From assembly GCA_003165315.1 (NCBI GenBank), contig PLSX01000167.1:1-61453 (forward strand): a stretch of 61,453 bases of DNA, given 5' to 3'. Position numbers and translations under genes: made by a program. The notes under the pieces are model-generated. The model ran no database searches, had not been told where the DNA came from, and was given only the letters and a program-made list of their open reading frames with translations. How positions within the stretch are numbered: the first letter of the stretch is position 1; the number at the start of each line of letters is the position of its first letter. Source of the stretch: Acidobacteriota bacterium (GTDB taxonomy: Bacteria; Acidobacteriota; Terriglobia; UBA7540). This document shows, piece by piece, positions 53,913-61,453 of this stretch.

Positions 53913-55019
53913 TCATTGGTTGAAAATAGCCTTGAACTGTTCCAGATTGAGTGGCGGCGTCAGTGCCGTACTGAGATTCTCAGCAAGGTGCGCGCTCCGA
54001 CTCATCCCCACCAGCGCACTGGCAATACCGGGAGTGGAGCGCACAAACTGAATGGCCCTTTGCGCGTCCTTCTCAAGTCCGGGGAACCAGTGGTGAGTTT
54101 CTGCCGGCAGGTCATCCGTCAATTTCTGCTGAAGCAGGCTGGCGGAGGCAAAAACCATCATACCGTGGGCGCGCGCCACCTGCAGAACCGGCGTGCCCTT
54201 GCCGTCTACCCGTTGGGTTCGAGCTGAAAGGGCTTCCGGCATGGCAAGATTGTAGGGCAATTGAATGGCGCGGAAATGATGGTCCTTGCCACCCACTTCG
54301 TCCGCAATGCGCAGAAGGTCCGGCAGCGAAAGGCCCTCGCGAGATTCCTGCCCGACGCGATAGGCATTCCAGGTGGCCATGCCATAAATCCGAATCTTGC
54401 CCTCGGCCACAGCTTTCTCCAAGGCGGCAAAGGCAGCGCGAATCCGTCGGTCAAATTCCTCCCGCGCCACGTTGGCGGATTGGGTTTCCGGATTATGCAA
54501 ATAATAAATGTCCAGTGCTTCGATACCGAGGTTTTGCCGGCTCACATCGATCTGGTTTTCGAGATACTTCGGCGACATGACGTGGCATCCAGCCACAACA
54601 TCTTCCGGCCGCAAGAAGCCCGGGTCGATAAGGGTTCGCTGAAAGTATTCTGAGGGATCGTCAGGTTCGCTGCCGTCGAAGGTGAGGAAGCCTCCCTTGG
54701 TTGCAATCAGCACCTCATCCCGTTGGATTTTACCACTGGAAATCAACGATGACAGGGCCTGGCCAATGGCGCGCTCGCTGCGCTGATGGCGGTAATTCAC
54801 CGCCGTGTCAATGACGTTAATCCCACTTTCCAATGCTTCTGCAACCGTTTCACGATACTTGGCGTCACAGGCCGCTGTGGGATCACCCAGATAGGTCCCG
54901 ATGCCGATGGATGAGAGCCAGAGGCCCTGGAACTCGCGGAAATGGCCGGGAAACTTCAGTTCGAAGCGGTGGCGATAGCGATCCGTCCCCACGGATGTGG
55001 CATAACCTGGCATCAGCAT
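53913..55019 (-). CDS. aldo/keto reductase-family oxidoreductase
   Basis: 368 residues from ATG 55019 (55013 or 55073 are also possible). The AKR barrel shows IGIGTYLGDPTAACDAKYRE, the catalytic-type VIDTAVNYRHQRSERAIGQA (Asp, Tyr), IATKGGF (Lys), DIYYLHNPETQ and the C-terminal cofactor motif STPGIASALVGMSRSAHLAE. It has a longer insert than typical (DGSEPDDPSEYFQR). It is NADPH-dependent by family; the substrate is unknown. It has no close operon partner. Confidence 0.9.
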   Translation of the reverse strand: MLMPGYATSVGTDRYRHRFELKFPGHFREFQGLWLSSIGIGTYLGDPTAACDAKYRETVAEALESGINVIDTAVNYRHQRSERAIGQALSSLISSGKIQRDEVLIATKGGFLTFDGSEPDDPSEYFQRTLIDPGFLRPEDVVAGCHVMSPKYLENQIDVSRQNLGIEALDIYYLHNPETQSANVAREEFDRRIRAAFAALEKAVAEGKIRIYGMATWNAYRVGQESREGLSLPDLLRIADEVGGKDHHFRAIQLPYNLAMPEALSARTQRVDGKGTPVLQVARAHGMMVFASASLLQQKLTDDLPAETHHWFPGLEKDAQRAIQFVRSTPGIASALVGMSRSAHLAENLSTALTPPLNLEQFKAIFNQ

Positions 55020-55132
55020 GTAATGGAATCCCCCAAGACCCAGCACCACTTTAGCACGAAAACCGAAACTCAAATTTCCAAACTCGCCTCCCTCGTCGAG
55101 TTTCGGGGTTTGCGTCTCGACTTTCGGCCATG

Positions 55133-55561
55133 TCAGTCCATCTCGCCTCGAACCAGGAAAATGGGAATATGGCTTTCATGCCGAACCTTGGTGATGGTGG
55201 TGCCATGGATGACATCGGAAATCAATCGGTGCCCATGGGTGGTCATGGCGATCAGGTCGCAATGTTCGGCCTTCGAAGTTTTCAAGATAGCGCGGGCAGG
55301 CTCGCCGCTTTCATGACGCGTTGTTACACGCAGGTTCTCCTGCCGGAGTTCCGCGCAAACCTTCTCCAAATACTCCCGGTCTTCTCTGATTTCCTTGGAA
55401 TCGGAAAGGTTCAGGTTCTCCTGCCATTGCGCCGCCCACCCGGTGGAAACGTGAAGAAGGAGAATTTCGGCGCCGGTAAGATGCGCGAGTTCCTTGATGC
55501 GCGGCAGGAGGAAGGCATCCGCCTTACCGTGGTCGAGTGCGACAAGAATTTTCTTGAACAT
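55133..55561 (-). CDS. universal stress protein (UspA family)
   Basis: 142 residues. Start MFKKILVALDHGKADAFLLP, ligand motif CDLIAMTTHGHRLISDVIHG (close to the G-2x-G-9x-G(S/T) ATP-binding type: THGHRLISDVIHGTTITKV) and end HIPIFLVRG. The G residues of the ATP loop are only partly kept, so nucleotide binding is uncertain. It lies about 90 nt after the Nramp transporter on the same strand and may be co-transcribed. Confidence 0.9.
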   Translation of the reverse strand: MFKKILVALDHGKADAFLLPRIKELAHLTGAEILLLHVSTGWAAQWQENLNLSDSKEIREDREYLEKVCAELRQENLRVTTRHESGEPARAILKTSKAEHCDLIAMTTHGHRLISDVIHGTTITKVRHESHIPIFLVRGEMD

Positions 55562-55651
55562 GGAAACCTCAAAATATCGTTAGAACGGGAGATCGGTTAA
55601 GCAAAAAGCCTCGCTTCGCTCCGGAAGTTGCTTGTTCACCCGATCGCCGAA

Positions 55652-56992
55652 TTATTTCACCCAATCTCGAAACATCATCACCAAAAAATACGCGTTCAAG
55701 ATTGCGATGACCGCGGCCGTAATCCACGCTAAGCATTTCAACCATCGCGGATTGACAAACTCGCCCATCAGGTGCCGGTCGCTTGTAAACATCACCAGTG
55801 GAACGACGGCGAAAGAGAGTTGCAGGCTCAGGATGACCTGACTGAAGTTCAGGAGCTTGGCCGTTCCCGACTGCCCAAAGAAGATCACCGCGATTACGGC
55901 CGGGATGATGGCCAGCAGGCGTGTGATGAGCCGGCGCAGCCATGGAACCAGCCGCAGGTTGAGAAACCCTTCCATCACAATCTGGCCCGCCAAAGTTCCG
56001 GTCAAGGTGGAGTTCTGCCCGGAACAGAGCAGGGCCACGGCAAACAGGATGGCGGCCAACTTCGTTCCCAGCAGGGGCGTCAGGGTGTGGTATGCCTCCT
56101 GGATCTCCGCCACGTGAGTGAGGCCCGCACGGAAGAAGGTTCCCGCCGCCATAATCAGGATTGCGGCATTGATCAGGAAAGCGAAATTCAGGGCGAAGAA
56201 ATAGTCGAGAAAATTGTAGCGCATGGCCGTCTTCATGCCCGCCGCAGTACGGTCAATGGCGCGCGTCTGCACCAGGGAGGAATGCAGGTAAAGGTTGTGG
56301 GGCATCACGGTGGCGCCAAGGATGCTGATGGCGACGTAGAGCATCTCCGGATTGGTGAGAATTTGCGGCGTGGGAACGAAGCCCTTCGCGATGGCCACCA
56401 TGCTGGGGCGGACGATGAGAAGCTCGATCAGGTAGCATCCGCCAATGACCCCAATCAACGTCACCACTACCGCTTCCAGATAGCGAAATCCTTTGTTCTG
56501 CAAATAGAGAATGGCCAACACGTCAAGCGCCGTCAGGCAGACACCCAGCAGCAGGGGAATATGAAACAGCAGGTTCAGGGCAATGGCGGAACCGATGACT
56601 TCCGCCAGGTCGCACGCGGCAATGGCAATTTCGCAAAGCACCCAGAGGATGAGGGTTGTACGCCGTGAATAGCGGAGCTTGCAGGCCTGAGCCAAGTCCA
56701 TCTGCGTGGCGATTCCCAGGCGCGCCGCCAGCGCCTGAACCAGAATCGCAATGAGGTTGGAAAACATCAGCACCGAAATAAGCTGGTAAGCGAATCTCGA
56801 TCCGCCGGCAATATCCGTGGCCCAATTGCCGGGGTCCATGTATCCCACCGCAACCAAAAAACCCGGCCCGGAAAAGGCCAGCAATTTTCGCCAAAATCCA
56901 GCGCCGGGAGGAACAATTACACTGCGGTGAACTTCCGGCAGTGAGGGGCTTGTGGTCGCGTGATGATCAGTGGCGGCAGGTGCGGGATCCAT
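55652..56992 (-). CDS. Nramp/MntH-family divalent metal transporter
   Basis: 446 residues with about 11 membrane segments. The metal-binding motifs are both present: DPGNW in helix 1 (GYMDPGNWATDIAG) and MPHNLYLHSSLVQTR in helix 6. These are the features of proton-coupled Mn2+/Fe2+ transporters. Nucleotide usage is like the neighbours. No palindrome of the type before feoAB is seen upstream. It is followed by the universal stress protein gene. Confidence 0.94.
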   Translation of the reverse strand: MDPAPAATDHHATTSPSLPEVHRSVIVPPGAGFWRKLLAFSGPGFLVAVGYMDPGNWATDIAGGSRFAYQLISVLMFSNLIAILVQALAARLGIATQMDLAQACKLRYSRRTTLILWVLCEIAIAACDLAEVIGSAIALNLLFHIPLLLGVCLTALDVLAILYLQNKGFRYLEAVVVTLIGVIGGCYLIELLIVRPSMVAIAKGFVPTPQILTNPEMLYVAISILGATVMPHNLYLHSSLVQTRAIDRTAAGMKTAMRYNFLDYFFALNFAFLINAAILIMAAGTFFRAGLTHVAEIQEAYHTLTPLLGTKLAAILFAVALLCSGQNSTLTGTLAGQIVMEGFLNLRLVPWLRRLITRLLAIIPAVIAVIFFGQSGTAKLLNFSQVILSLQLSFAVVPLVMFTSDRHLMGEFVNPRWLKCLAWITAAVIAILNAYFLVMMFRDWVK

Positions 56993-57335
56993 GAAACGAC
57001 AAGTCTAATGGGTAAAGTTTGAAGGGTAAAGGACAAAGGACGACAGGACAAAGTGTGAAGGGTGAAGGCTAAAGGATGAAGGGTAGTGGAATCGTGCAGG
57101 ATTGTATTCAAAAACATAACGGAGCTTGAGATCAATATTCTAACTTGGCCGGCAAGTCACTCACTGAAGATAAACAACGCAGAAGGCAGAGGTGGAGTTG
57201 TGGGGTAAGATTCCACTGGATCAATTATTTTCGGGAATAAGCCGGCTGGCGGTATTGGTATACAAGCAACCCAGGGGAAGCCCCCGGCAAATTAAATGCA
57301 CTGCCGAACCTTCACGGGGAGGAGAAACCTCTGCA
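56993..57335. other. intergenic region with an aagggtaaagg-type word tract
   Basis: 57000-57090 consists of variations on aagggtaaaggacaaagg and tgaagggtgaaggctaaagg. The rest (57091-57335) lies before the glycosidase start and must contain its promoter, but no clear boxes are seen. The frame of the glycosidase stays open upstream to 57192, but the extra residues lack any family resemblance. Confidence 0.5.
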
Positions 57336-59726
57336 ATGGATTCAGACCCGATACTTCCTCTAGCCGCAATATCGCGACGGAATTTTCTTCAGCTATCCGC
57401 CGCGTTGGCGCACGCTTCCTGGCCGCAGGAGGCACCGAGCAAGACTGCGATTTCAGAATCGTTCCATTGTCTCTGGCTGCCTAAGGAGGATGGCGCCGAT
57501 TCATACGTGGCATTCCGCGGTGGGTTTGAGCTGTCAACAACTGGTGAAGTTGAACTACAGTTTCTCGGTGCGTCGTGGTTTGTCCTCTGGCTGGATGGTT
57601 CTTACCTTTCGGAAGGGCCGGCCCGTTTCATCGCCGCATATCCGGAATTCAAGAGCCACCGTGTGCGGCTCAGTCCCGGCAGGCATCTGCTTGCAGCTGA
57701 GGTCCACTATGAAGGTCTAGACACCAGGTTGTTGCGTGATATGCCACCGTTTTGGATGTGCCAGGTCTATCGCCAAAGCATGAAAGTTCCTGTTCGATGG
57801 AGAGCGCAGCGCCTTGGAGGATTCGAACCCAGAGTGCGCCGCATCAATCCAGAGCTTGGTTGGATCGAATGGGCCGACACTCGCCAACAGCCCTCATCAT
57901 GGCAAAGCATTGCCTTTGACGACGCTTCGTGGATGCAGCCGGTGGCCGCGAACGTGACCCTGGGGAAATTCGAGCCACTCGACCTCGGTGAACTTCAAGC
58001 CATTCCCCATCGCTTGCAAGCGCAAGCACATGGGACGTTGGTGGAAAAGTTTGGATACGCGCTGGATGATCCACCGGCCCGCCTGTTTCTTCGCTGTCTC
58101 GATGAATGTGGGTTACCGCCCCAGGGCGTTTGGCGCCGGTATGATCTGGGCAGAGTCCGGCTGGGAAGACCTCGGATGGAGTTGGACGTACCCGCGGGCG
58201 CCGTGGTGGAGTTTGCCTATAGCGAGACCCTCGAGTATGGACGCGTGAAGCCATGGATCACCCTTTCCGGGGGCCAGTCGTGCAATATAGACCATTATGT
58301 TGCCCGCGGCGGACCGCAGGAATTCTTCCCGCTTACTCCCAAAGGCGGCCGATTCATGGAGGTCCACGTGATCGCGCCGCCTGAAAGCATCCGCTTTGTC
58401 CGCGAGGAGTACCTGGAGCGAACCTACCACGGAACTCCGGAGGGAACGTTTGAGAGTGCGGATGAGTTGCTGGACCGCATCTGGATGACCGGCATCGAGA
58501 CCTACCGCGCCTGTTCCGAAGACACCGTGATCGACAACCCTACTCGTGAGCGAGGCCAGTGGCTTGGCGACGTGGCTTCAGTAGCCATGGAAATAGCGGC
58601 GGCCGGATACTCGGATTTGCGCTTGTTCCGCCGTGCGTTGATCCAGTTTGCCCGCTGTGCGCGGGAAGACGGTTTGGTGGCGGGCCTATGTCCCGGGCGG
58701 CCGGCCTATCTATCCACATTTGCTGCACAGTGGGTCAGCGCCTGCCTTCGCTACGATCAACTCACGGGAGACAAAGATATCTTGGTTGATCTATTTCCCG
58801 CCGCGGAGGGCAATATCGCGGCTTTCGAACGCCGGCTAACGCCCCAGGGCGTCACGAACGAAATTGGGTCGGGTTTTGTAGACTGGGGTTATGTGCGGAA
58901 TCAGGGTGAAGTGGACATTGCGGTCAATTTGCACTTCCTCGCCGCCGTCCGCAGCATGGTGAAGTGGTGCCAGGTCTTGGGGGACTCAACCCAAGGCGAT
59001 CGATACGCGAATCTGGCCTCGCAGTTGGCCGCCACGCTGACAAAGTGGTTCGATAACGCCTTATCGGGGCCTGACCCTTGGAATGTGATTGGGTTGCAAC
59101 GGGCGGTCCTGGGATTGCGGCTTCAACTATTCGCTGGCGCCCGGGAGCGGGAAGCCGTTGCGGCCATCAAACGCCATATCCTTTCATGCTTCCCTCTTGA
59201 TCCGGAAGCGCCGCGATTAAGCGACCCCGCCGCCGCCAACCCGCGTTTGTTCACGCCCTATTTCGCCCATTTCACCATGCCGGAGTTAATCTCGCGCGGT
59301 GAAATGAACTTCGTTCTTGATATCTACCGGAAGGCGTGGGGATGGGCGCTTCAGGATGGGCACACCACGTGGCTGGAGGTCTTCGATCCGCGATGGAGCC
59401 ATTGCCATCAATGGTCCGGGTGTCCCACGTGGCAGCTTTCGCGCTACGTTCTGGGCCTCGATCCCAGGTTCGACCTCGCCACGCTCAATTTTGCCCTGAG
59501 CCTTCAGCCCGGCGGATTGCCGTCTGCGAAAGGGAGCGTCCCGCTGCCTGGCGGGCAGGGAGTGATTCAAGTCCATTGGAGCCGGCAACCAAACGGCATC
59601 AACTACCAGTTGGAGACGCCCGTCCCCATCGTTCTCCACCTCGATCCCCGGCAGAGCCATGGGCTTCAGAGCCCCGTTCAAGTAAAGCGCTCATTGAATA
59701 TCACGATCGCATCTGGGGCTGTTTGA
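57336..59726 (+). CDS. alpha-L-rhamnosidase-like glycosidase (GH78-type), exported
   Basis: 796 residues from ATG 57336, chosen because GGGAGGAGAAA lies 9-19 nt upstream. The N-terminus contains SRRNFLQLSAALAHAS, a Tat-type signal. A beta-sandwich region (about 45-330) precedes the (alpha/alpha)6 barrel. Key blocks: DNPTRERGQWLGDVASVAME (place of the GH78 general-acid motif), GFVDWGYVRNQGEVDIAVNL, ALQDGHTTWLEVFDPRWSHC and SGCPTWQLSRYVLGLDPRF. The motif order fits GH78, but the catalytic glutamates are not confidently placed, so the substrate (rhamnosides) is inferred. Confidence 0.82.
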   Translation: MDSDPILPLAAISRRNFLQLSAALAHASWPQEAPSKTAISESFHCLWLPKEDGADSYVAFRGGFELSTTGEVELQFLGASWFVLWLDGSYLSEGPARFIAAYPEFKSHRVRLSPGRHLLAAEVHYEGLDTRLLRDMPPFWMCQVYRQSMKVPVRWRAQRLGGFEPRVRRINPELGWIEWADTRQQPSSWQSIAFDDASWMQPVAANVTLGKFEPLDLGELQAIPHRLQAQAHGTLVEKFGYALDDPPARLFLRCLDECGLPPQGVWRRYDLGRVRLGRPRMELDVPAGAVVEFAYSETLEYGRVKPWITLSGGQSCNIDHYVARGGPQEFFPLTPKGGRFMEVHVIAPPESIRFVREEYLERTYHGTPEGTFESADELLDRIWMTGIETYRACSEDTVIDNPTRERGQWLGDVASVAMEIAAAGYSDLRLFRRALIQFARCAREDGLVAGLCPGRPAYLSTFAAQWVSACLRYDQLTGDKDILVDLFPAAEGNIAAFERRLTPQGVTNEIGSGFVDWGYVRNQGEVDIAVNLHFLAAVRSMVKWCQVLGDSTQGDRYANLASQLAATLTKWFDNALSGPDPWNVIGLQRAVLGLRLQLFAGAREREAVAAIKRHILSCFPLDPEAPRLSDPAAANPRLFTPYFAHFTMPELISRGEMNFVLDIYRKAWGWALQDGHTTWLEVFDPRWSHCHQWSGCPTWQLSRYVLGLDPRFDLATLNFALSLQPGGLPSAKGSVPLPGGQGVIQVHWSRQPNGINYQLETPVPIVLHLDPRQSHGLQSPVQVKRSLNITIASGAV

Positions 59727-59861
59727 TGGAGGAGTGGAACCCTGCGCACTCGTGTTGGGAAAATCTGTCCCTGCCTGATCTGACGCCGCCATTTGCTTCG
59801 CCTGCCGACGGAAGGACTCGCCGCCTTAGCAACAATCCCAAGTACTCCTACACTTTGTCTC

Positions 59862-59890
59862 TTGACAAATCTAGTCTATTAATGTAGTCT
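59862..59890 (+). promoter_or_regulatory. promoter of small basic protein copy 2
   Basis: TTGACA (59862-59867), 17-nt spacer, TAGTCT (59885-59890). TGTCTCTTGACAAAT is shared with the copy-1 promoter at 37411-37439, although the surrounding sequences differ. The start codon lies 28 nt after -10. Confidence 0.65.
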
Positions 59891-59917
59891 TACGGGGTTG
59901 TTCATGCAGGTGCCGCC

Positions 59918-60289
59918 ATGTCATTGAGCAAGCCCCTCAAGATGTCTCCGGCCCGGATTGAAGCCAACCGCCGCAATGCCCAAAAACCCACCGGCCCGCG
60001 CACGCCGCGAGGCAAGGCGCAGGTGCGCATGAACGCTCTGCGCCAGGGCAGCCGGTCGCCTCTTTATCACAATCTCATCAGGACCCTGCTCTGCGCCCCG
60101 CCCAGTGCCGTTGACCGGACCGCCGGGGCGGTCCTCACTCCGGAACAATCCGCGCACCCGTTGTTGGCCGATTTAGTCCAGCTCTTTCGTCAAGCCAAAA
60201 CCGGTATAGCTCCGGAAACCAGACAAGTAGTCCAATCGCAGGGCGCCTCGAAAAAGAAGAATTCTCTTTTCGACGATCAAAGCCACTAA
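59918..60289 (+). CDS. small basic protein of the SPARIEANRRNAQK family (copy 2)
   Basis: 123 residues. MSLSKPLKMSPARIEANRRN, then AQKPTGPRTPRGKAQVRMNA. The N-terminal block matches copy 1 (37011-37382) in about 25 of the first 33 positions by eye; the middle part is also similar (HNLIRTLLCAPPSAVDRTAG against HDFMMLLMETPPDEIDRTAR), while the C-termini differ. Function unknown; likely nucleic-acid binding by composition. It is followed by a set of ~31-bp repeats. Confidence 0.8.
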   Translation: MSLSKPLKMSPARIEANRRNAQKPTGPRTPRGKAQVRMNALRQGSRSPLYHNLIRTLLCAPPSAVDRTAGAVLTPEQSAHPLLADLVQLFRQAKTGIAPETRQVVQSQGASKKKNSLFDDQSH

Positions 60290-60329
60290 ATATATGAAAA
60301 CAAACAAGACACAGACAAAATGTCATGTC

Positions 60330-60441
60330 AATTGTCGGACATTTACGTCGAAATGAGCCTAATTGACGGATATTTTGTGTCGAATTGAGCCCAAGCAGCG
60401 GACATTTCCGGTAAATTGTGAGTAATTTGCGTCGAATTGCG
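60330..60441. repeat. 3.5 tandem copies of a ~31-bp degenerate repeat, possible IS end
   Basis: Units start at 60330 (AATTGTCGGACATTTACGTC...), 60361 (AATTGACGGATATTTTGTGT...), 60393 (AAGCAGCGGACATTTCCGGT...) and 60423 (TAATTTGCGTCGAATTGCG). They share (G/C)GGA(C/T)ATTT and GTCGAA(A/T)TGAGCC. Multiple short repeats at one side of a spacer resemble the transposase-binding ends of IS21-type elements; no transposase gene is present. The rest of 60290-60574 holds nothing that I recognise. Confidence 0.5.
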
Positions 60442-60574
60442 TGTCGTTTGGAACGTAGTTGGGAATTACTTCCGCCGATTCGGGTATCAAGGGCCGACAC
60501 TTCCCCAACTTAACCGCGAGTGACTCGCTGATCGGAAATCCGTCTATCACCCATTGCATCGACGACCCGATTCC

Positions 60575-61453
60575 CTAGAACGGCCACTTCCAATCACGAA
60601 TCTCCGGCATGTCTTCGCCGGCTCGCTGGATGTACTGTTTATGTTCAATCAGCCGGGCATGCAGGCGCTGTTTGGAGAGCGCGGCCACGTTGCGCAGACG
60701 TGGCACGCGGTCGTAAACGTCCATGGCCAGGTGGAAGCGGTCGATCTCATTCATCACCGTCATATCGAACGGCGTGGTGGTGGTGCCTTCCTCCTTGTAC
60801 CCGCGCACGTGCAGATTGACGTGGTTATTGCGCCGATAGGTCAGCCGGTGAATCAGCCAAGGGTATCCGTGGAAGGCGAAGACGATGGGTTTGTCGGTGG
60901 TGAAGAGCAGATCGAAGTTGCGATCGGAGAGCCCGTGCGGATGTTCGCTCGCGGGCTGCAAGGTCATCAGGTCTACCACATTGATGACGCGAATCTTCAG
61001 GTCGGGAGCAGTCTGGCGCAGCAGGGAGACGGCAGCGAGCGTTTCCAGCGTCGGCACATCGCCCGAGCAGGCCATCACCACATCGGGTTCCGAGCCCTCA
61101 TCGTTCGAAGCCCAGTCCCAAATGCCAATGCCCGCTGTGCAGTGCGCAATCGCCGCATCCATGGAGAGCCACTGTGGCGCGGGTTGTTTGCCCGCCACAA
61201 TCACGTTCACATAATGACGGCTACGCAGGCAGTGATCGGTAACAGAAAGCAGCGTGTTGGCATCAGGAGGCAGGTAGACGCGCACGATGTCAGCCTTCTT
61301 GTTCACCACGTGATCGATAAAGCCCGGGTCCTGGTGGCTGAAGCCATTGTGGTCCTGCCGCCAGACCAACGAAGTGAGCAGATAGTTGAGCGATGCTATG
61401 GGGCGCCGCCACGGAATCTGCCGCGTCACCTTCAGCCACTTGGCGTGCTGATT
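60575..61453 (-). CDS. xylulose-5-phosphate/fructose-6-phosphate phosphoketolase, C-terminal part (runs off the right edge)
   Basis: The last 293 residues of a phosphoketolase (about 800 residues in full); the frame stays open to the edge, where it reads [20 protein letters not shown]. The blocks [55 protein letters not shown] and the end [16 protein letters not shown] identify the family. It cleaves xylulose-5-phosphate (or fructose-6-phosphate) with phosphate to acetyl-phosphate and glyceraldehyde-3-phosphate (or erythrose-4-phosphate), with thiamine diphosphate. Confidence 0.95.
   Translation of the reverse strand, partial: NQHAKWLKVTRQIPWRRPIASLNYLLTSLVWRQDHNGFSHQDPGFIDHVVNKKADIVRVYLPPDANTLLSVTDHCLRSRHYVNVIVAGKQPAPQWLSMDAAIAHCTAGIGIWDWASNDEGSEPDVVMACSGDVPTLETLAAVSLLRQTAPDLKIRVINVVDLMTLQPASEHPHGLSDRNFDLLFTTDKPIVFAFHGYPWLIHRLTYRRNNHVNLHVRGYKEEGTTTTPFDMTVMNEIDRFHLAMDVYDRVPRLRNVAALSKQRLHARLIEHKQYIQRAGEDMPEIRDWKWPF

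Noticed and set aside
57815..57840. GGATTCGAACCC resembling the T-loop of a tRNA
   Set aside because: It lies inside the coding frame of the glycosidase and no acceptor stem or anticodon arm can be built around it.
60330..60441. Short repeats considered as a CRISPR array
   Set aside because: Units are degenerate and contiguous without unique spacers of constant length, and no cas genes are nearby.

Overview
The window reads as a chromosome segment of a diderm, GC-rich bacterium, most likely an uncultured member of the Acidobacteriota. The reasons are the lipopolysaccharide-export cluster, an Mla-type lipid transport operon, tandem DUF3857/transglutaminase-like genes, two members of a small basic protein family that I associate with acidobacterial genomes, and a high load of short dispersed repeats in the spacers. 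The assignment is inference; no rRNA or marker-gene comparison was possible.

Layout. 1-1.9 kb: the 5' part of a secreted RHS/YD-repeat-type protein behind a small secreted protein, with a promoter whose spacer holds a G9 tract. 3.1-8.3 kb: a conserved housekeeping cluster (LptC/LptA-like protein, lptB, rpoN, hpf). 8.5-12.6 kb: an exported methyltransferase-like protein, two secreted proteins of unknown role and a UroD-family protein. 12.7-21.2 kb: a two-gene operon present twice in tandem. In each unit a gene with an intact transglutaminase Cys-His-Asp triad follows a gene in which all three positions are replaced, and both units have near-identical -35 regions. 21.3-26.4 kb: cell-wall enzymes (class A PBP, MepK-like peptidase, YcbB-like L,D-transpeptidase). 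26.4-31 kb: an accessory region with fragments of a PIN protein, a DpnI/Dam-replacing-type restriction protein and an AAA_14 ATPase. It is followed by a hipBA pair and a frameshifted glutaminyl cyclase gene lying between 160-bp direct repeats.

31.2-41 kb: a flavin split-barrel protein, feoAB behind a perfect 17-bp palindrome, and histidine-degradation genes (ftcD, hutI, hutU). 41-52.8 kb: acyl-CoA synthetase, mlaE-mlaF-mlaD, pyrK-pyrD, an esterase, an M48 protease with a shifted 3' end, a CNNM/CBS protein and a SAM hydroxide adenosyltransferase. 52.9-61.4 kb: TPR protein, aldo/keto reductase, universal stress protein, Nramp transporter, a GH78-like glycosidase, a second small basic protein and the 3' part of a phosphoketolase.

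The most unusual feature of the window is a set of simple, oligonucleotide-like repeat tracts and short palindromes. They fill the spacers, form the 3' ends of several genes, and also sit in frame inside feoB, ftcD and hutI. Together with the duplicated active/pseudo-transglutaminase operon and the repeat-flanked hipBA island, these are the best candidates for undescribed biology.
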